From: Adenophora triphylla var. japonica
Lineage: Eukaryota > Streptophyta > Magnoliopsida > Asterales > Campanulaceae
Reading direction: 5' to 3'
NCBI GenBank assembly: GCA_022495995.1
Contig: JAFEMH010000165.1
Span: 744,001-808,000 of the forward strand
DNA length: 64,000 nt
The notes beneath the pieces are model-generated. The model did no database searches, was not told where the DNA came from, and worked only from the letters and a program-made list of their open reading frames with translations. Positions 11,951 to 23,403 of the stretch are shown piece by piece. How positions within the stretch are numbered: position 1 is the stretch's first letter; every line of letters begins with the position of its first letter. The position numbers were made by a program, and so were the translations under genes.

Positions 11951-13317
11951 TATGCTACGACTTACATGAAATATGTCGATGCCTTGCCAGAAAGATTTGT
12001 CTGCTGCATCTTATCTTCCTCTAGCCTAATGAATCTTAATGCCCTATTCCGGATGTCATCCATCCTCTTGCACAAGTTCATCACCTACTCCTCATAGTAT
12101 GGAGAATCCTTTTTCAAACCCATTTTAAAGGCTTCAGCGGCTGTTGCCATATCTAGGTTGGAGATTTCCAAGAATTCCTTGTTGAACCTGATAACGTAGT
12201 CTTTCAATGCTTCAATAGGCTGCTGAGTGATATAATAAAGGTCACTGGTGAGTTTCTCGAATTGTCTGCTACAAGAGAACTGGTTGTTGAACATGTTGAC
12301 AAGCTGGGCAAATGACCCAATGGATCCAGGTTGTTAATGAATCAGCCACTTCAAAGCTGGTCCTACCAATGTTGAACCAAATCCTTTGCACAAGCATGCT
12401 TCTTGGAATTAGAGAGATATACGGACAATTTCCATCTTTTCTTGGTAATGAGCGACATGCTCCTCAGGATCGATGCTTCCATCAAACAGCTTCATGGTTG
12501 GAACACTAAATCCTTTCGGGATGTCAACATGTGCAATAGCTGGTACAAAGCGTGATTGATTGTAGCATGTCGATGAAACTTGCTGGATTGGGGGAGTGAC
12601 ACCAGGTATGTTCATGAGCATATCCCTTAATTCTTGAAGCTGACTTGCTATGTAGCTACCTGCAAAAGGGTTAGTAGTACGAGCAATATTATCAAAAACA
12701 TAATTTGTATTGACATTAGCAAAGGGATTAGTGTTATCTGCGGAGGATGTCACGACGGTACTATTGGTAAAGGTTGCCCCCTTTGAAGATGTTCCAAAGA
12801 TACTATGCACAGAAGGTGGGATAAAGGTGTTTCCTTGAGAAGACATCCCAAAGATGTTGGATGCAAATGGTGTCATCATCATTGGAGATGTCGTCATCTT
12901 TGGGGATGTCATCATCTGTGGTGTCCACCCATGAGTTGCTGGAGCCATCAGAAGGAATTCATCGAGGGTCTGCGAGCTGCCCCCAGCATCAAAGTTAAGG
13001 ACTCCAGGGTGAATAGGGGAGACAACATCCATTCTTTCAGTTAGCAACTTATGATCCTTTTGCATCTTCACCAAGGTGTCAGCTATCAGCAAGGTGTTAC
13101 TTTGTTGTCTGTCCAGCTGATTCTTCATCTACATGAGCATGCTCTTGAATTTAGAATCATGCGTTAGAGATGACTGCTTCTTGCCAGATCCCGTAGGCGG
13201 CGGTGGCAGCAAAGACCTCAAGATTGCATCCGTCGACATGCTGGGATTGAAACCTCCAGTGGAAATATTAGTAACAATAGTTATGCCGGCGGTAAAGGTC
13301 ATGGGTTGAGTAGACAT
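11951..13317 (-). pseudogene. E2 gag (broken)
   Basis: Start codon at 13317. An in-frame TAG at about 13129 splits the N-terminal Pro-rich part from the main part. HVDIPKGFSVPTMKLFDGS and PEEHVAHYQEKM (about 12430-12530) mark the capsid start. A frameshift near 12400 is followed by FSCSRQFEKLTSDLYYI and AFKMGLKKDSPYYEE (12294-12085), then a stop and ALRFIRLEED up to about 11960. This is a Tat-type capsid domain. The nucleocapsid end is lost in the pol deletion. Confidence 0.8.
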
Positions 13318-13368
13318 GATGGGCGGATGAGAATTGGACCGATTAAAAAACCAAATGCCCCTCGGTGG

Positions 13369-14943
13369 TGTAAGTATGCAAATCTAATTCGAAACCTTTC
13401 CAGATGCATTTTAATATGATAAAATTGCATTTAGGGGCATTTTGGTAAATTCCCGGTCCATCCCGAGACTTCCGGAAATATTTCACAAGTTTCTCGCGAA
13501 GGAAGTACTTTTTTGTACTTTGCTCAGGCCAAGGGACCTAAAAGGAATAAATTTGTTTTGGACTTTTCAGGTATTATCCAAAGAAGGTTCCAGAATCAGA
13601 TTTGGCGCCAAAAACGGTTGGTGGCATATCCTCTCACGCGACAACTCGAAGCCTTGGAAAGTGGTTACAGAGTGCCGTGCGACATAGGATGACCATGATC
13701 AGCAGCTATAAATAAGACCCTACCCCTCTCAGTTTTGGAACCCAATTTCGACTCCCTAAAGCTACTCTGCCCAAATTGCTCCTGAACCTCTCTCTCTCCT
13801 CCTCCCACACCAAAACTACCCAATTCCTCACTAATTCCTTCACCCTTCAAACACCTTCAACCCAATTACCCTTCTACTTCCCCAAACCACCTTGCATACT
13901 TCAATTCAGCTTTTAGTTCATGTTTGGATCTCCTTTTCAGAAGCTGAATCGAAGGCTTTTGCACCTAACTTGGTGTAGAAGTTGAGGACTACAAGGGTAA
14001 CATCTCTCTCTCTCTCTCTCATTTATTTTTTCTATTGTGCTTCCTTCTTCTCCACTTGATAATTAGGCTCCATCTACCTCAGATTATCAAGTGGCAACTG
14101 CAATCTCTCTGTTTAAATTGTGTTTGCTTGAGTCCAATTGCATGTTCATGATGTGATCTATCTATTGTTGCAATTTGAATATCAAGGGAGTGCGGATCTC
14201 TCATATCCACACTCCTTTGGTTGATTCGTATCTAATTCATGCTATTCTGATTGGTTCTGGTATAATTATTTGATTTGATTGTGGATCTGGTGAATCTGTC
14301 TCTCAGTTTGTAAGGTACCTGCAGATGGTAAACCTGTGTCACGCGACACACTTGGACATGAGGAGTCCTGTGTCACGCGACATGTCGTGACCATCTGCTG
14401 GGACCATGTTTTAGTTGTAAGTTGTTTTATCTCGTTAGCTTAGCATTTAGTTGTAGTTAGTTTGTTTAAATGATCAGATCTAGTTTATAATTGTGTTTTG
14501 TGTTCATCTAGAGATCTCTGCAACCTGTTTGTTGTGAGTCTCTGCAAGGTGACTATCTGTGTCACGCGACATAAGTAGTCCTTTGCAGAGAACTTGTTTT
14601 CAGTTGTAACATGTTCTTATTGCTGTAATGGGATGTGGCCTCCCTGAATAATTGGTCTACAAATTGTAATGATCTCATCTATTCAATAAAATTCATGTTT
14701 GTCGCACTTGTTCATTATTGTGGTTTGCACATTTTTTTAATTATTTGGATGTCTAAATTAGAAAGACTCGTCTACGGACGAGGCGTGTTAGGTGAACTCT
14801 CGGTTCTTCCCAACACGTAACCTGACCCCCGGACCCATTCTCTTTCAAAAGGTTTTTCAAAGTGCACCTCCAAAAGCATGGCGTGGCGACTCCTTCATTT
14901 TCTATTGTAAACCGAAATTTTTTTTTGGGCGAGCGCGCATTCA
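13369..14943 (+). repeat. 5' LTR of E3
   Basis: 1575 bp, against 1628 bp for the 3' LTR. Length differs at a (TC)n run (14003-14020, against 33861-33895) and at an extra motif unit of about 35 bp in the 3' copy. TGTCACGCGACA-type motifs stand at 14336, 14371 and 14560. Similar motifs lie at 13633 and 13676. Confidence 0.9.
13676..13714 (+). promoter_or_regulatory. E3 LTR promoter: CGTGCGAC box and TATA box
   Basis: CGTGCGAC at 13676-13683 is followed after 23 nt by TATAAATA at 13707-13714. The same 23-nt gap is present in the 3' LTR (33533-33540 and 33564), and in E6 (45075-45082 and 45106). Transcription would start near 13740. TATA identity is by consensus only. Confidence 0.6.
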
Positions 14944-14944
14944 G

Positions 14945-14962
14945 TGGCGACTCCACTGGGGA
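14945..14962 (+). other. E3 primer binding site
   Basis: TGGCGACTCCACTGGGGA one base after the LTR. This PBS type is known from Ogre elements, where it pairs with tRNA-Arg. E6 has the variant TGGCGACTCTGCTGGGGA. Confidence 0.8.
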
Positions 14963-16531
14963 CTAATTTTTGGAAAACCTGTTTTTTCAAAACTAAGAGG
15001 GTCATGCTTTCGTTCGTTTAGACATCCAATGTATTCATTTTATATGCATCCTTGATAATCTTGTGCGATACATGCATTTTATGAGATCTTACAACTTGTA
15101 TGCCTTTTGTGTGTTGCTTGTGTCTTTTTTGTGTTGCTTTATTGGTTTGTTTCATCCCTTGCCAAGGAGAGGCAGGGGCTAATCCCAATTTTGCAGGAGC
15201 TCTGGTTCAGTGGCTATCCCGGTCGTGCGACAGCTTTTTTCCTTGCTGTTTTGTGTCACGAAACAGGAATGGTCACTGGACAGCTTTCAGGTTCCGATTT
15301 GAGGGCAGTCCCTTGAATCAAAAGTTTGCTCAGTTGATTGTTGTTCCCTTTTTTATTCACTGTGAGATTGTGTGTGCTTTTCTCTTTCTTCTTTAAAAAA
15401 ATAAATAAATACTCCCTCCGTCCCACCTTAGTGTAGACTTCTTTCCTTTTTCGTCCGTCCCACCTTAATCTAGACTGCCAAAATTAGAAAGTTTTTTATT
15501 ATTTTTTATTATTTTTTATTTTCCCTACCCCACCCACTCATTCTCTCTCTTCATTTTCCACCATACAATTTATTCAACCAACCTACTATTCACTCCACTC
15601 ATTCTCTCTCTTCATTTTCTACCACACATTTTCATTATCTTAATAATATTCCTTAGTTATTGTGCCCACCACCTTAGTCTACACTAAGGTGGGACGGAGG
15701 GAGTAAAGTTTTTTGTTTTTTTTTGAAATAAAAGAAGATAGTCATCCGCACACAACACCACGTAGATTTAGAACCCTCGGGTGCGATTGACGGCATCGCA
15801 GACGGTGATAATATTTGCCTACGTTTGAGCGCCTAATGTCAAACCCATTCCCCTAGTGCGTTATAGGTGGCGCCACACTTAAACCTTACCCACGGTTGGT
15901 TTTTTATACAACGTTTTAATTACACCACAATGAATTGATTTTGAAATTTCCAATAGGTCCTTATACCTTTCCCCAAAACCTCGCACCTTGTGGGCATGTT
16001 GTCAATGCAACATGATTTCACGTGAGGACATGTCACTCCCGTGGCGTGTCCTAAACGAGAGATCATGCCGCATTGTCACCATGCACCGACGAGAGGTCAT
16101 GCCGGATTTTTCTTGGAAATTCCCCGAGAATACCCGTTATGCTGCCCAAATTTCTCTAGAAATTGGGGCTACTCGTTCGTCCCACGTCGTGTTAGGTCTT
16201 GGTTAGGTATCATTACCTATTATTAATTTCAAATGCAAAGCATTTAGTGTAATTCGAACATTGCGTCCCTAGGCTTCCCCAAGGCGTAGTGTGCTTAAAT
16301 AAAGGCTTCTCCTTTCCCAACCATTCCTAGGATTTAAATCACCGATTTATACTTGAAGATAAATAATTGTTTGCGTGAGTCTGTTCTCTCTTTTTCTTCT
16401 CCCTCTCCCGTATCTCCTCTTCCTCTTTTCCAACCTTATAAACCTGTATCTACCCTCTGTAGTGGTGACAAGTTGGGTGCATGTTCTGATTTTCTGTGGT
16501 CATTGGATTCCTATTTGTTTCGCTATCCGAG
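14963..16531 (+). other. E3 untranslated leader
   Basis: No gene supported. It holds a Stowaway MITE at 15412-15703. The parts around 15735-16340 align with the E6 leader (46860-47520), including a block with GACGGCATCGC[AG]GACGGTGAT and two close copies of CGAGAG[AG]TCATG. Conservation between two pol-less relatives hints at an RNA function such as packaging, which is inference. Confidence 0.55.
15412..15703. mobile_element. Stowaway-type MITE
   Basis: A 292-bp element with identical 28-bp terminal inverted repeats starting CTCCCTCCGTCCCACC, flanked by TA at 15410-15411 and 15704-15705. These are the hallmarks of Tc1/mariner-related Stowaway MITEs. An imperfect copy of the terminal repeat lies inside at about 15453-15476, and a TCATTCTCTCTCTTCATTTT phrase occurs twice. 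E6 lacks it at the matching place, so it entered after E3 and E6 diverged. Confidence 0.92.
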
Positions 16532-17581
16532 ATGTCTGGTGTAAGAGATATGCCATCCGCTCAGTATGGAATTCCTCTCACTTCGGGCCAGTTGGACATG
16601 AACGATCTTTCGGTAGCAGAGTTGCAAGCTGCTCTTGAAGCCGCCATGGTTTGTGAATGCAAGGCTCAATTGCTTGCCCAAGTTGCTAAAGCCCGAGAGG
16701 AAGAGACTCACGCTAGATTTGTTGAAGCAATGCGCATCCGAGGGGTCACGATAATTCGCCACGAAGATGGGTCGTACGAAGAAATCATCAAGGCCAGCAG
16801 TGTTGATTATGGGAATGGAAATGTAATGAAAGGGGTGAATGAGGGTGGACAAGATAAGATTCTTTCCCCGATACCTCACGTGGTCCAAACTCAGATTAAG
16901 GAGGAACAACCGATCCCTGGGGCTTTCAGTTTTCCCAATCAACTAGATTTGAAGAGTCAGTATCAGCCAGATTCCCAAGGATCGTACCATTCTGTGAATG
17001 GCCAGTCCAACCAGAAAGGATCACTGGCATTTCACTCTGATCAAGCCCCCTTCAAGGGAATGTTTCTCTACCGCCAATGAGTTCATATGTTTTCAACTTA
17101 TCATCCCCGCATGATCAGCATTCAGGACCGACCTCATATGTGACTGTGAATCAGATGTCTTTTATTCCAGCTATGAACCCCATCCAGCAAGGGACGACAA
17201 TACCCGAGTCCCCTCTAAAGAAAGTTCAGACGGAAAGGAAGAAAGCATACTGGGGAAAGGTAGGGATGCCTATGAATCAATTTCTCAAGGTTTTGGTGAG
17301 CGGAGGATTAGTTCAGCCACTAGTTAATTATGTCCCTCTTTATCACAACAAAAACCTAGATCCAAGCAAATATTGTGACTATCACCAATATTCGGGACAT
17401 ACCACCTGTGAATGCAAACAGTTGAGGGTAATCATCCAGGAACTCATTGACAAAGGGAAAATCGAGATGGACCCTCAGGAGGAAAACGGTGTCCAGAGTC
17501 ATGGTCAGTTCTCACCACGCAAGAAGCGAGAATTTGATGATTTGGGAATAACAACCGAGGAAGCTTTTAATGGGTTGATGC
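16532..17581 (+). pseudogene. E3 gag-like ORF, first part
   Basis: Start ATG at 16532 matches the start in E6 (47704). Residues about 25-70 form a helical Ala/Glu-rich stretch (DLSVAELQAALEAA, AKAREEETHARFVEAMR). The frame stops at 17078-17080 and continues one frame over from 17077. Near the end come KAYWGKVGMPMNQFL and a CX2H-type motif, YCDYHQYSGHTTCEC, as in Ogre gag ends. The usual capsid domain is not visible. E4 interrupts at 17582; the rest is at 26406-26637. Confidence 0.7.
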
Positions 17582-18184
17582 TGTTTTGGTAGAAAAAACA
17601 ATAGAGTAGAATCTTAACTTTGTTTAGTGTGTGGATTGGACAATAAGGAGGGGACTGTGGAATTCGACTATATGGAACAAAAGTATGAAAAAGAGATAAT
17701 GACACCACGATTTGTTAACGAGGAAAACCTTGGAGGTGACAACCTCTTTGGAAAAAACCCCGGGAGTTAGGTCTCCAACCTTAAAAGTTTCACTATAATG
17801 ATCACGAATACAACTTTGGAAGATAATGGAGAAGATTACAAGAGCTTGAGTGTCAAGTGTGTGCGTGTGAGCAATAATATGTTTTTTCCGTCTCCATTTC
17901 CCCTTAAATACAGGTAGATATGAAAGAGTCAATACGGTTCCTACAATCTCGGGATTTTGGTTTATCATTTCAACCTCCGTGAGACCAAGTCGCCCGAGCT
18001 GTTGAAGATCTGTTGAACGTGCTTGGAGAATATCCCGCATTCCTCTCTTAATTACTGAAAAATAAGAATAAGAATATTAGAAAATATTGAATAAGTAAAT
18101 ATTAGAACAATACTTACAGGGTAATGATGTCTCGGTATGCAGAGTCAATTTAAGATGTCGCCATGTCGAAAAATACCCACAACA
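17582..18184 (-). repeat. 3' LTR of E4
   Basis: Minus strand TGTTGTGGGT to ACCAAAACA. GATGTCGCCATGTCG at 18154-18168 is a member of the E2/E4 palindrome family. A TATTTAAGGG box (minus strand, from 17910) is a possible TATA element. The polypurine tract (minus TTTTTGGGGACAAAT) follows at about 18185-18199. Confidence 0.92.
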
Positions 18185-18560
18185 ATTTGTCCCCAAAAAC
18201 ATTTGACTATGCTGGCAACTGAAGAGGCAAAATGTTTTTCTTTTGAATTAACCGTTCAACTTCTAATTTACTTCAATGCGACGGTTAGGGATACGAGGTG
18301 ACTAGTAGAGGAGAGTCTTTATAGGAACTGATAACCGTAATTCTGGATAACCCTTGTCATCTTCAAATCTTCTCAAAATTCTTATCTCAATCTGACGCCT
18401 CTTACTATATTACATTGAGAGTAACCGTAAAAAGTGCCGCTTTTATCCCTCTTCTTCTTAACACATAATTACGAGGTTCTCAAAAGAGTGAGTCAGAATC
18501 AATATGCTTATTGAATTGTTGACTCTATAAAATCCATGCTAACATATATTCTTACATTCA
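18185..18560 (+). other. E4 region between 3' LTR and antisense gene
   Basis: Nothing certain. A splice-acceptor-like CTTACATTCAG ends at about 18561, suggesting that an upstream exon of the antisense gene lay here or has been lost. I found no convincing upstream exon. Confidence 0.4.
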
Positions 18561-19223
18561 GTGATTCGATCCGGCTTTACGATAAGCGATATTGTGGCCA
18601 AATACAAAGGCAAGACGAAAGCGGAAGAAGATACACCAGAGATGGATAAGATTATTTCAAAAAGAAAAAGGGTGGAACAGATCTCCGGCGTAGAGAAACA
18701 AGTTTGGAATGAAGAAGTTTTGGAAAATCAGGTAAGAGTTGATTTGATTCGTTGGCACATTGATCCTCTTTCTAAAAATGCTTCTTTTTGTTGATGACAG
18801 ATTGTCTCGATGGCTAAACTAATGTCCAAAGAAATCAGGACATTGAGGGAAAAATGCGATACCTATGATATGAGTAGGGTTGAATATGAGAAGGATTTGA
18901 AAGAAGCTGCAAGTATAATAAGGGAAAGGGGATTGGAAATCAGAGACAAGAATGAAGAGATACTAAAATGGCAGTCTAGGCTTGCAAGTGTTGACATCAG
19001 TCATGAAAGGGAGATAGAATTACTTAGGGATGACTTGGTACATGAGACTGCAAAAGCAGTCTTTGAAACTAGAATCCAAATGATTGAGGAATATCAGGCA
19101 GGAGAACATGTGAATTGGAACTTGAATGAAGAGAAAACAGCGTTGCAGCGGATCCATGAGGAAAAAGCGATCGATGATTTCAAGGATCTGGAACCGGCTG
19201 GTGAGGATACTGACATGGGATGA
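18561..19223 (+). pseudogene. E4 antisense coiled-coil gene (5'-truncated, one intron)
   Basis: Reads opposite to gag-pol. Exon 18561-18731 has no ATG start and follows an acceptor-like site. It ends at CAG|GTAAGA; a 69-bp intron (18732-18800) ends in GATGACAG. The second exon 18801-19223 continues in frame (phase 0) to a stop. The protein is a heptad-rich coiled coil (KEIRTLREKC, RERGLEIRDKNEEILK) and ends acidic. Its RIQMIEEY.AGEHVNWN segment matches the antisense ORF of E2. It resembles the C-terminal part of extra antisense ORFs known in Tat elements; the function is unknown. Confidence 0.65.
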
Positions 19224-20104
19224 TTTTCAGAAGTTTGGAGAAGTTAGTCCCAGAGCAATACTTGCGACGGATGCCACCTGAAAAAGGTAAAATAAATTTG
19301 CTTTTGGTTTTTTGATAATATTACTGGGGTGGAATCCCTTAAAACAATTTTTGTTTGGTTATGTAATGGGTCCATAAGGACCAAAGACAATTTCCTTTAT
19401 GTGTTGGGTTGGTCCAACACTTTTGCACTTTAAGCTTAGTAGTTTGGATGCTTTTTATGATAACTTTATGGTTTAATGATTTTCAAGCGTGTCAAGGCTT
19501 GTTATATTTTGGATAGAATTTTTTCTTAGATGATCCTTTGTTATGTTCATAAGGTGACATGATAGTATGTCAAAACGATAGGTACTTAAGATGACACGTA
19601 TATGCCATAAACCGTAGATACTTTAGATGACACGTACATGTCATAACCATAAGAATAATACGTAAGATCAATCATCCAACTGAGTGGGAATGGGTAAGCT
19701 ATATGAGTTTACCCATATAGGCCCACCCCATACCTCAATTAGAGAGATAACTTGCGCTCCAGGCGAAGGTGTGGTAACCTAACATCTTAAGAAAGAGGTA
19801 ATTAACTCTTTAAACCTTAGAAGGGATTGTGTACCTTTACTTGAGAAGAGATGGCCAGTCTCTAACGGAGGAGAAATCGTTGTTCTTTACGCGCCTTCGA
19901 CATGTCCCCATGTAAATGTGTCAACACCTCATAAGATAGAAACATGTTAAAATGGACGCCAACTATGGTTGACGTCTCTCCATAAAGTACATTAGTGACA
20001 TCTTAATTTGTAGAGAATTAAAGAGGTATATAGGAAAAAAGAAAGGTTGCAACAAATTAAAAGACGATCCATACCTGGAAAGATGAGTTCATGGGGAATT
20101 TTGT
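19224..20104 (-). other. E4 3' noncoding region
   Basis: No gene. The block 19720-19865 is conserved with E2 (11500-11650). GATGACACGTA[CT][AG]TG[CT]CATAA occurs twice near 19591 and 19624, a short direct repeat with inverted arms. Confidence 0.6.
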
Positions 20105-21312
20105 TTATACGTAATACCTTTTAAGATGAATGTCGTTCCAACTCCGCGGTATCATTTGGCCATCCAAGGTTGCAAGTCGATATGCTCCTTTCCCGGCTTG
20201 TGCATCTATTAAGTAGGGTCCTTCCCATTTTGGGGCGAGCTTGCCTGCGTTGGGTTCCTTGGTATTTTGGAATGCCTTTCGTAGGACTAAGTCTCCTACT
20301 TGAAACCTCCTAATCCTTACGTTTTTGTTGTATGATCGGGCTACCCTTTGTTGATATGCTGCCATGCGAACTTTGGCCATGTCCCTTAGTTCGTCCACGG
20401 TATCTAGGTCATGTATCAAAATATCTTTATTATGTTCAGATGTCAGCAAGCTGTATCTTGCCGTAGGTACAAGGACTTCTGCTGGAATAACAGATTCGGT
20501 TCCAAATACAAGTGAGTAGGGGGTTTGACCAGTCGCATTCTTAGATGTCGTCCTGTCAGCCCACATAACCATTGGTAACTCTTCTGCCCATCGTCCTTTC
20601 TTTTGGTTCAGTCTCTTTTTTAAGTTGCTTATTATTATTTTGTTGCTAGACTCTGCCTGTCCATTGGCTTGAGGGTGAACAGGTGAAGATGTCACCATCT
20701 TAACACCCCAAGATGTCAAGAAATCTTGGGTTCTCTTGCTAATGAATTGAGAGCCGTTGTCACAAATTATCTCTGATGGTATTCCAAATCGGCTGAATAT
20801 GTTTCTTTTGATAAAAGATATAACTTCTTTGTCACGAACTTGCACATATGCCTCAGCTTCTACCCATTTAGAAAAGTAGTCTGTCATAGCCAAAAGAAAT
20901 ACTCTTCCACCTGGTGCTCTGGGCAATTTTCCTACTATGTCCATACCCCAAACCATAAAAGGCCATGGTGAGAGGATAGGATGTAGCAGTTCGGTGGTGA
21001 GTGCGGGATGTCCCCATGTCGTTGACAGGAATCACATTTTTTTGCGTAGTCAACGGCGTCTTTTCTCATTGTGGGCCAGAAATAGCCCATTCTAAGGGCT
21101 TTAGTATGTAAACTTATGCCCCCGGTATGATTTCCACAATCTCCTTCGTGCAGCTCCTTGAGAACCTGATGGGCTCTATCTGCTTCTAGACATCTTAAGT
21201 AGTGACCTGCAGCAGATTTTCTAAACAAGAGATTATCAATAAGTAAATATTTAGATACTCTTACCCTGAAGGCTCTTGCATTCTTCTCCTCGACTGGGAT
21301 CGTATCATCCAA
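20105..21312 (-). pseudogene. E4 integrase (core open, N-terminal frameshift)
   Basis: The N-terminal HHCC zinc domain is in 21312-20935 (LHEGDCGNHTGG, then CDSCQRHGD). A frameshift near 20945 leads to a long open frame of 283 residues, 20956-20105. This has the catalytic MDIVGKLP Asp, CDNGSQF Asp and QAESSNK Glu in rve-core order, then the C-terminal FQVGDLVLRK and KWEGPYLI blocks. Only the frameshift between zinc finger and core is obvious, so this is the best-preserved enzyme of the inner nest. Confidence 0.85.
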
Positions 21313-21464
21313 GAGATACTTGATAATAGGAGAGTTTGTCCAAGAGGTTCTTTGCGGGGAGAGGAAGGTATGTCGACATCTAGGGCGAACATCTCAAGAT
21401 GGTCAATTCTTTGGGATGTCAATATGCACAATTGGGATCTTGGTTTGTGAGATGCTTTTGAAGG

Positions 21465-22035
21465 CTAAACCCAAGTTTGCCGGGCGTACGCTTGAGAATT
21501 TTCTTCTCGTGGGATTTGTTCCAAGGAAAATGTTTTGAATTTGGCCGAAATAATTTTTACAATTTCCAAATATGTCGTCATCTTGGCATTTTTCGCGACG
21601 TAGGACCCGTTGTATTGGTTAACAATTAGCAAGGAATCCATGAACACCCGGATATGCTTGATATCTAAGTCTGGGCTGCAGATTAAACCCGCAATTAGAG
21701 CCTCGTACTCTGCTTCATTGTTGGTAGCCTTGAAGCTGCAGCCCGATAGATTGTGGTATTATGTCCCCTTGTGGCAATTTTAGTATAACTCCAAGACCTG
21801 TACCTCTCATGTTGGAAGCACCGTCCGTGTAGAGAGTCCAAATTTTTAGGATGTCATCATCTTGAAGTTGCCGTACTTCCAATTCCACCTCTTGTTGCAG
21901 GGTTGGACTGAATTCAGCTACAAAATCAGCTAGGGCTTGGGATTTTATTGCAGTTTTGGGCTCGTACTTGATGTCGTATGTGCTTAATTGTACAGACCAT
22001 TTCGCCATTCGACCTGACATCTCTGGTTTTCTCAT
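21465..22035 (-). pseudogene. E4 second (archaeal-type) RNase H, broken
   Basis: WTLYTDGASNMRGTGLGVIL at about 21840-21780 is the start of the extra RNase H found in Tat elements. After a break the frame 21647-21465 has DSLLIVNQYNG, TYLEIVKIISAKF and EQIPREENS, its later blocks. The preceding part (WSVQLSTYDIKYEPKTAIK) belongs to the end of the first RNase H. Confidence 0.8.
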
Positions 22036-22530
22036 AACATTCTTAATAGGATAGTTAGTGCGTACAATTATAGTATGTGTTTCAAAATAATGTCTTAATT
22101 AAATTGAAGCAGTTATCAAAGCTAAAATTAATTTTTGTAAATGAGAATACCTGGTCTCTGCATCTAAGAGTGTCTTACTTATATAGTAGATGGGTTGCTG
22201 ATTACCATCTAGTTCTGTTACCAAGACTGCGCTTACAGCGCCTTCGGACACTGCTAGGTAGATGTAAAGATGTTCTTCCTTCTAAGGTTTGGCTAATAAG
22301 GGAGGTGTCGACAGGTAAGTTTTGAGTTCCCGAAAAGCTTCTTCATGTTGTTCCTCCCATTGGAACTTTTTGTTCTTTCTTAAGATGTCGTAGAAAGGTT
22401 TGCATCGATCTGAGGATTTTGAAATGAATCTGGTGAGTGCGGCAATTTTTCCTGTCAATCTTTGGATGTCCTTGGCCAGTTGAGGTGATGACAGTTGATA
22501 ATAGCACGTATTTGTTATAGGCGGCTTCAA
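22036..22530 (-). pseudogene. E4 RT thumb/connection and first RNase H (broken)
   Basis: The frame 22530-22282 carries QRLTGKIAALTRFISKS and EEAFRELKTYLSTPPLL, the standard block between RT and RNase H in Tat pol. From about 22280 to 22036 RNase H1 is present only as scattered out-of-frame pieces. Confidence 0.7.
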
Positions 22531-23355
22531 TGCCTCTTTTAGTAACCATATAACCCAAAATCTTGCCGGCCTTCATTCCGAAGTTGCATTTAGCTGGATT
22601 AAGTTTCATATTGAAACAATCCAAGATGTCAAAAGCTTGAGAGAGGTTGCTTATGTGATCCTCGGCCTTCTTCGACTTTACTACCATGTCGTCGATGTAT
22701 ACCTCCATTGTGTCTCCAATCTGATCTTTAAACATTTTGTTTACGAGCCTTTGATACGTTGCACCTGCATTTTTTAGTCCAAAAGGCATGGCAATATAAC
22801 AATAAATACCTGTGGGTGTTATGAAGGCAGTGTCCTCTTGGTCAGAGGGTTCCATCTGAATTTGTTGAAATCCTGAGGACGCGTCCATGAATGTGAGGAG
22901 TTCATGTCCGGAGGTGGCATCAACTAATGAATCTATGCGCGGCAAAGGGAAAGGATCTTTTTGGGCAGGCTTTATTCAAGTCGGTGAAGTCGACACAAAC
23001 TCGCCATTTCCTGTTTCTCTTCTCTACCACAACCACATTTGCTAACCATCTTGGATAATCGACCTCCCGTATCATGTTGGCTTTGAGTAAGCGCTCTACC
23101 TCTTCCTTGATAATCTGATTTCGGCTTGCCAAACTTCCTACGTTTCTGGTGCACTGGTTTAAAGCTAGGATCTATGTTAAGTTTGTGAGTGATGACATCT
23201 CTGCTGATGCCTGTCATGTCATCATGTTTCCAAGCGAAACTTTTTATTCTGCTTCTTAATAGGTTCACAAGCTCCTCTTCTATATCTGACGGGATGTCAG
23301 TGCCAATAAGTATTTTGATGTCCGGGTTGGAAGGGTCTAGCAATACTTCTTTCAC
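22343..23355 (-). pseudogene. E4 reverse transcriptase (frameshifted)
   Basis: Begins with FAWKHDDMTGISRDVITHKL (about 23240). VDYPRWLANVVVVEKRNRKW and VDFTDLNKACPK lie in the next frame (23132-22920). MPFGLKNAGATYQRLVNKMF and the catalytic YIDDM follow in 22945-22343. At least two frameshifts occur near 23130 and 22930. RT copies the element RNA into cDNA; this copy cannot give one polypeptide. Confidence 0.85.
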
Positions 23356-23403
23356 ATCATCCTCCCTAGCTTCCAGGACTTCACGTACTTTCCTCGGTAA
23401 TTG

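Noticed and set aside
17624..18040. 138-codon minus-strand frame in both E4 LTRs (also 25845-26261)
   Set aside because: Present twice only because LTRs are duplicated; no domain, and it covers the promoter region.
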